Source: Lentisphaeraceae bacterium
GTDB lineage: Bacteria; Verrucomicrobiota; Kiritimatiellia; RFP12; DVOR01
Reading direction: 5' to 3'
DNA length: 12,015 nt
NCBI GenBank assembly: GCA_004555175.1
Contig: SFJE01000045.1
Span: 1-12,015, forward strand
In this document: piece by piece, positions 11,855-12,015 of the stretch
How the letters are laid out: every line of letters starts with the position of its first letter
How positions within the stretch are numbered: the stretch's first letter is position 1
Notes under the pieces: model-generated
The model's database searches: none
Seen by the model: the letters and a program-made list of their open reading frames with translations, nothing else
What the model was told of the DNA's origin: nothing
Made by a program: the position numbers and the translations under genes

Positions 11855-12015
11855 AACAACTGGTGATTCTTCTTGTGCTTGCGCTGTTCTGTACCTGTGT
11901 GGATAATTCCACAAATTTGGACGAAGAATTAAGGGCTAGCGGAGTACGTACAGAAGCTCGAATTGTTGGAGTTTCAGAAGAAAAGCAGTCGGTGGGTAGA
12001 ATAAGCACCGCCACC
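11851..12015 (+). CDS. 5' part of an exported protein, possibly a lipoprotein
   Basis: This is an open frame running off the window, 55 codons visible. From GTG 11851 it begins MKQLVILLVLALFCTC, a classic short signal peptide: Lys, then a Leu/Val/Ile-rich core, then Cys14 and Cys16. Either cysteine could be lipidated, but the residues before them (Phe, Thr) do not fit the lipobox well. The visible mature part is polar (DNSTNLDEELRASGVRTEAR, then IVGVSEEKQ) and may be the start of a small beta-domain, loosely like DUF3592; this is a weak guess. ATG 11842 in the same frame is an alternative start, but it puts three residues before the natural signal peptide. The GTG overlaps the stop of the 19-codon ORF. 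Confidence 0.55.
   Translation, partial: MKQLVILLVLALFCTCVDNSTNLDEELRASGVRTEARIVGVSEEKQSVGRISTAT

Noticed and set aside
11679..12014. 111-codon minus-strand open frame at the window end
   Set aside because: It is antisense to a better-supported plus-strand frame with promoter and signal peptide, and it has no motif of its own.

Overview
The window is a GC-rich bacterial chromosome segment. Gene content suggests the PVC group, most likely Verrucomicrobiota. The grounds are a Lys/Ala/Pro-rich tail fused to a DksA-type zinc finger, a large exported protein of a kind I associate with Verrucomicrobiota-like gut and environmental genomes, and the rpmH-rnpA-yidD-yidC cluster. This placement is inference, not proof.

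Layout. Positions 1-640 hold no convincing gene, but they contain an array of 22-bp-period palindromes (272-358) and the rpmH promoter. Positions 645-3166 (+) are rpmH, rnpA, yidD and yidC: ribosomal protein L34, the RNase P protein, and two membrane-protein insertion factors. They end at a strong intrinsic terminator. Positions 3244-7082 (+) form a compact operon of purD, purE, an exported N-acetylmuramoyl-L-alanine amidase and an exported SH3-like/coiled-coil protein, closed by a second terminator. The next three genes are on the minus strand: a large exported protein (8696-7164), a TRIC/UPF0126 membrane channel (9454-8756) and the K/A/P-rich DksA-like protein (10675-9530). A second, larger array of the same palindromes lies at 10810-10960, in the opposite orientation to the first. 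Beyond it the sequence looks accessory: a short minus-strand ORF with an HELWH zinc-protease-like motif (11328-11041), a stretch without a clear gene, and an AT-richer end with a good promoter, a tiny leader ORF and the start of an exported protein that runs off the window.

How the parts fit. The first cluster serves translation and membrane-protein biogenesis. The second joins two purine-synthesis steps to a cell-wall hydrolase pair with no obvious metabolic link. Regulatory features are the most unusual part: the rnpA Shine-Dalgarno lies in a perfect 9-bp inverted repeat with the start codon in its loop; purD has an extended -10 nine bases before its ATG and no Shine-Dalgarno, so its mRNA may be leaderless; two minus-strand genes share a closely matched promoter; and the last gene may be translationally coupled to a leaderless 19-codon ORF.

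The best candidate for something undescribed is the pair of palindrome arrays. They share unit variants in the same order, the same polarity and the same boundary sequence, but differ in copy number. No complete new multi-gene system is evident.
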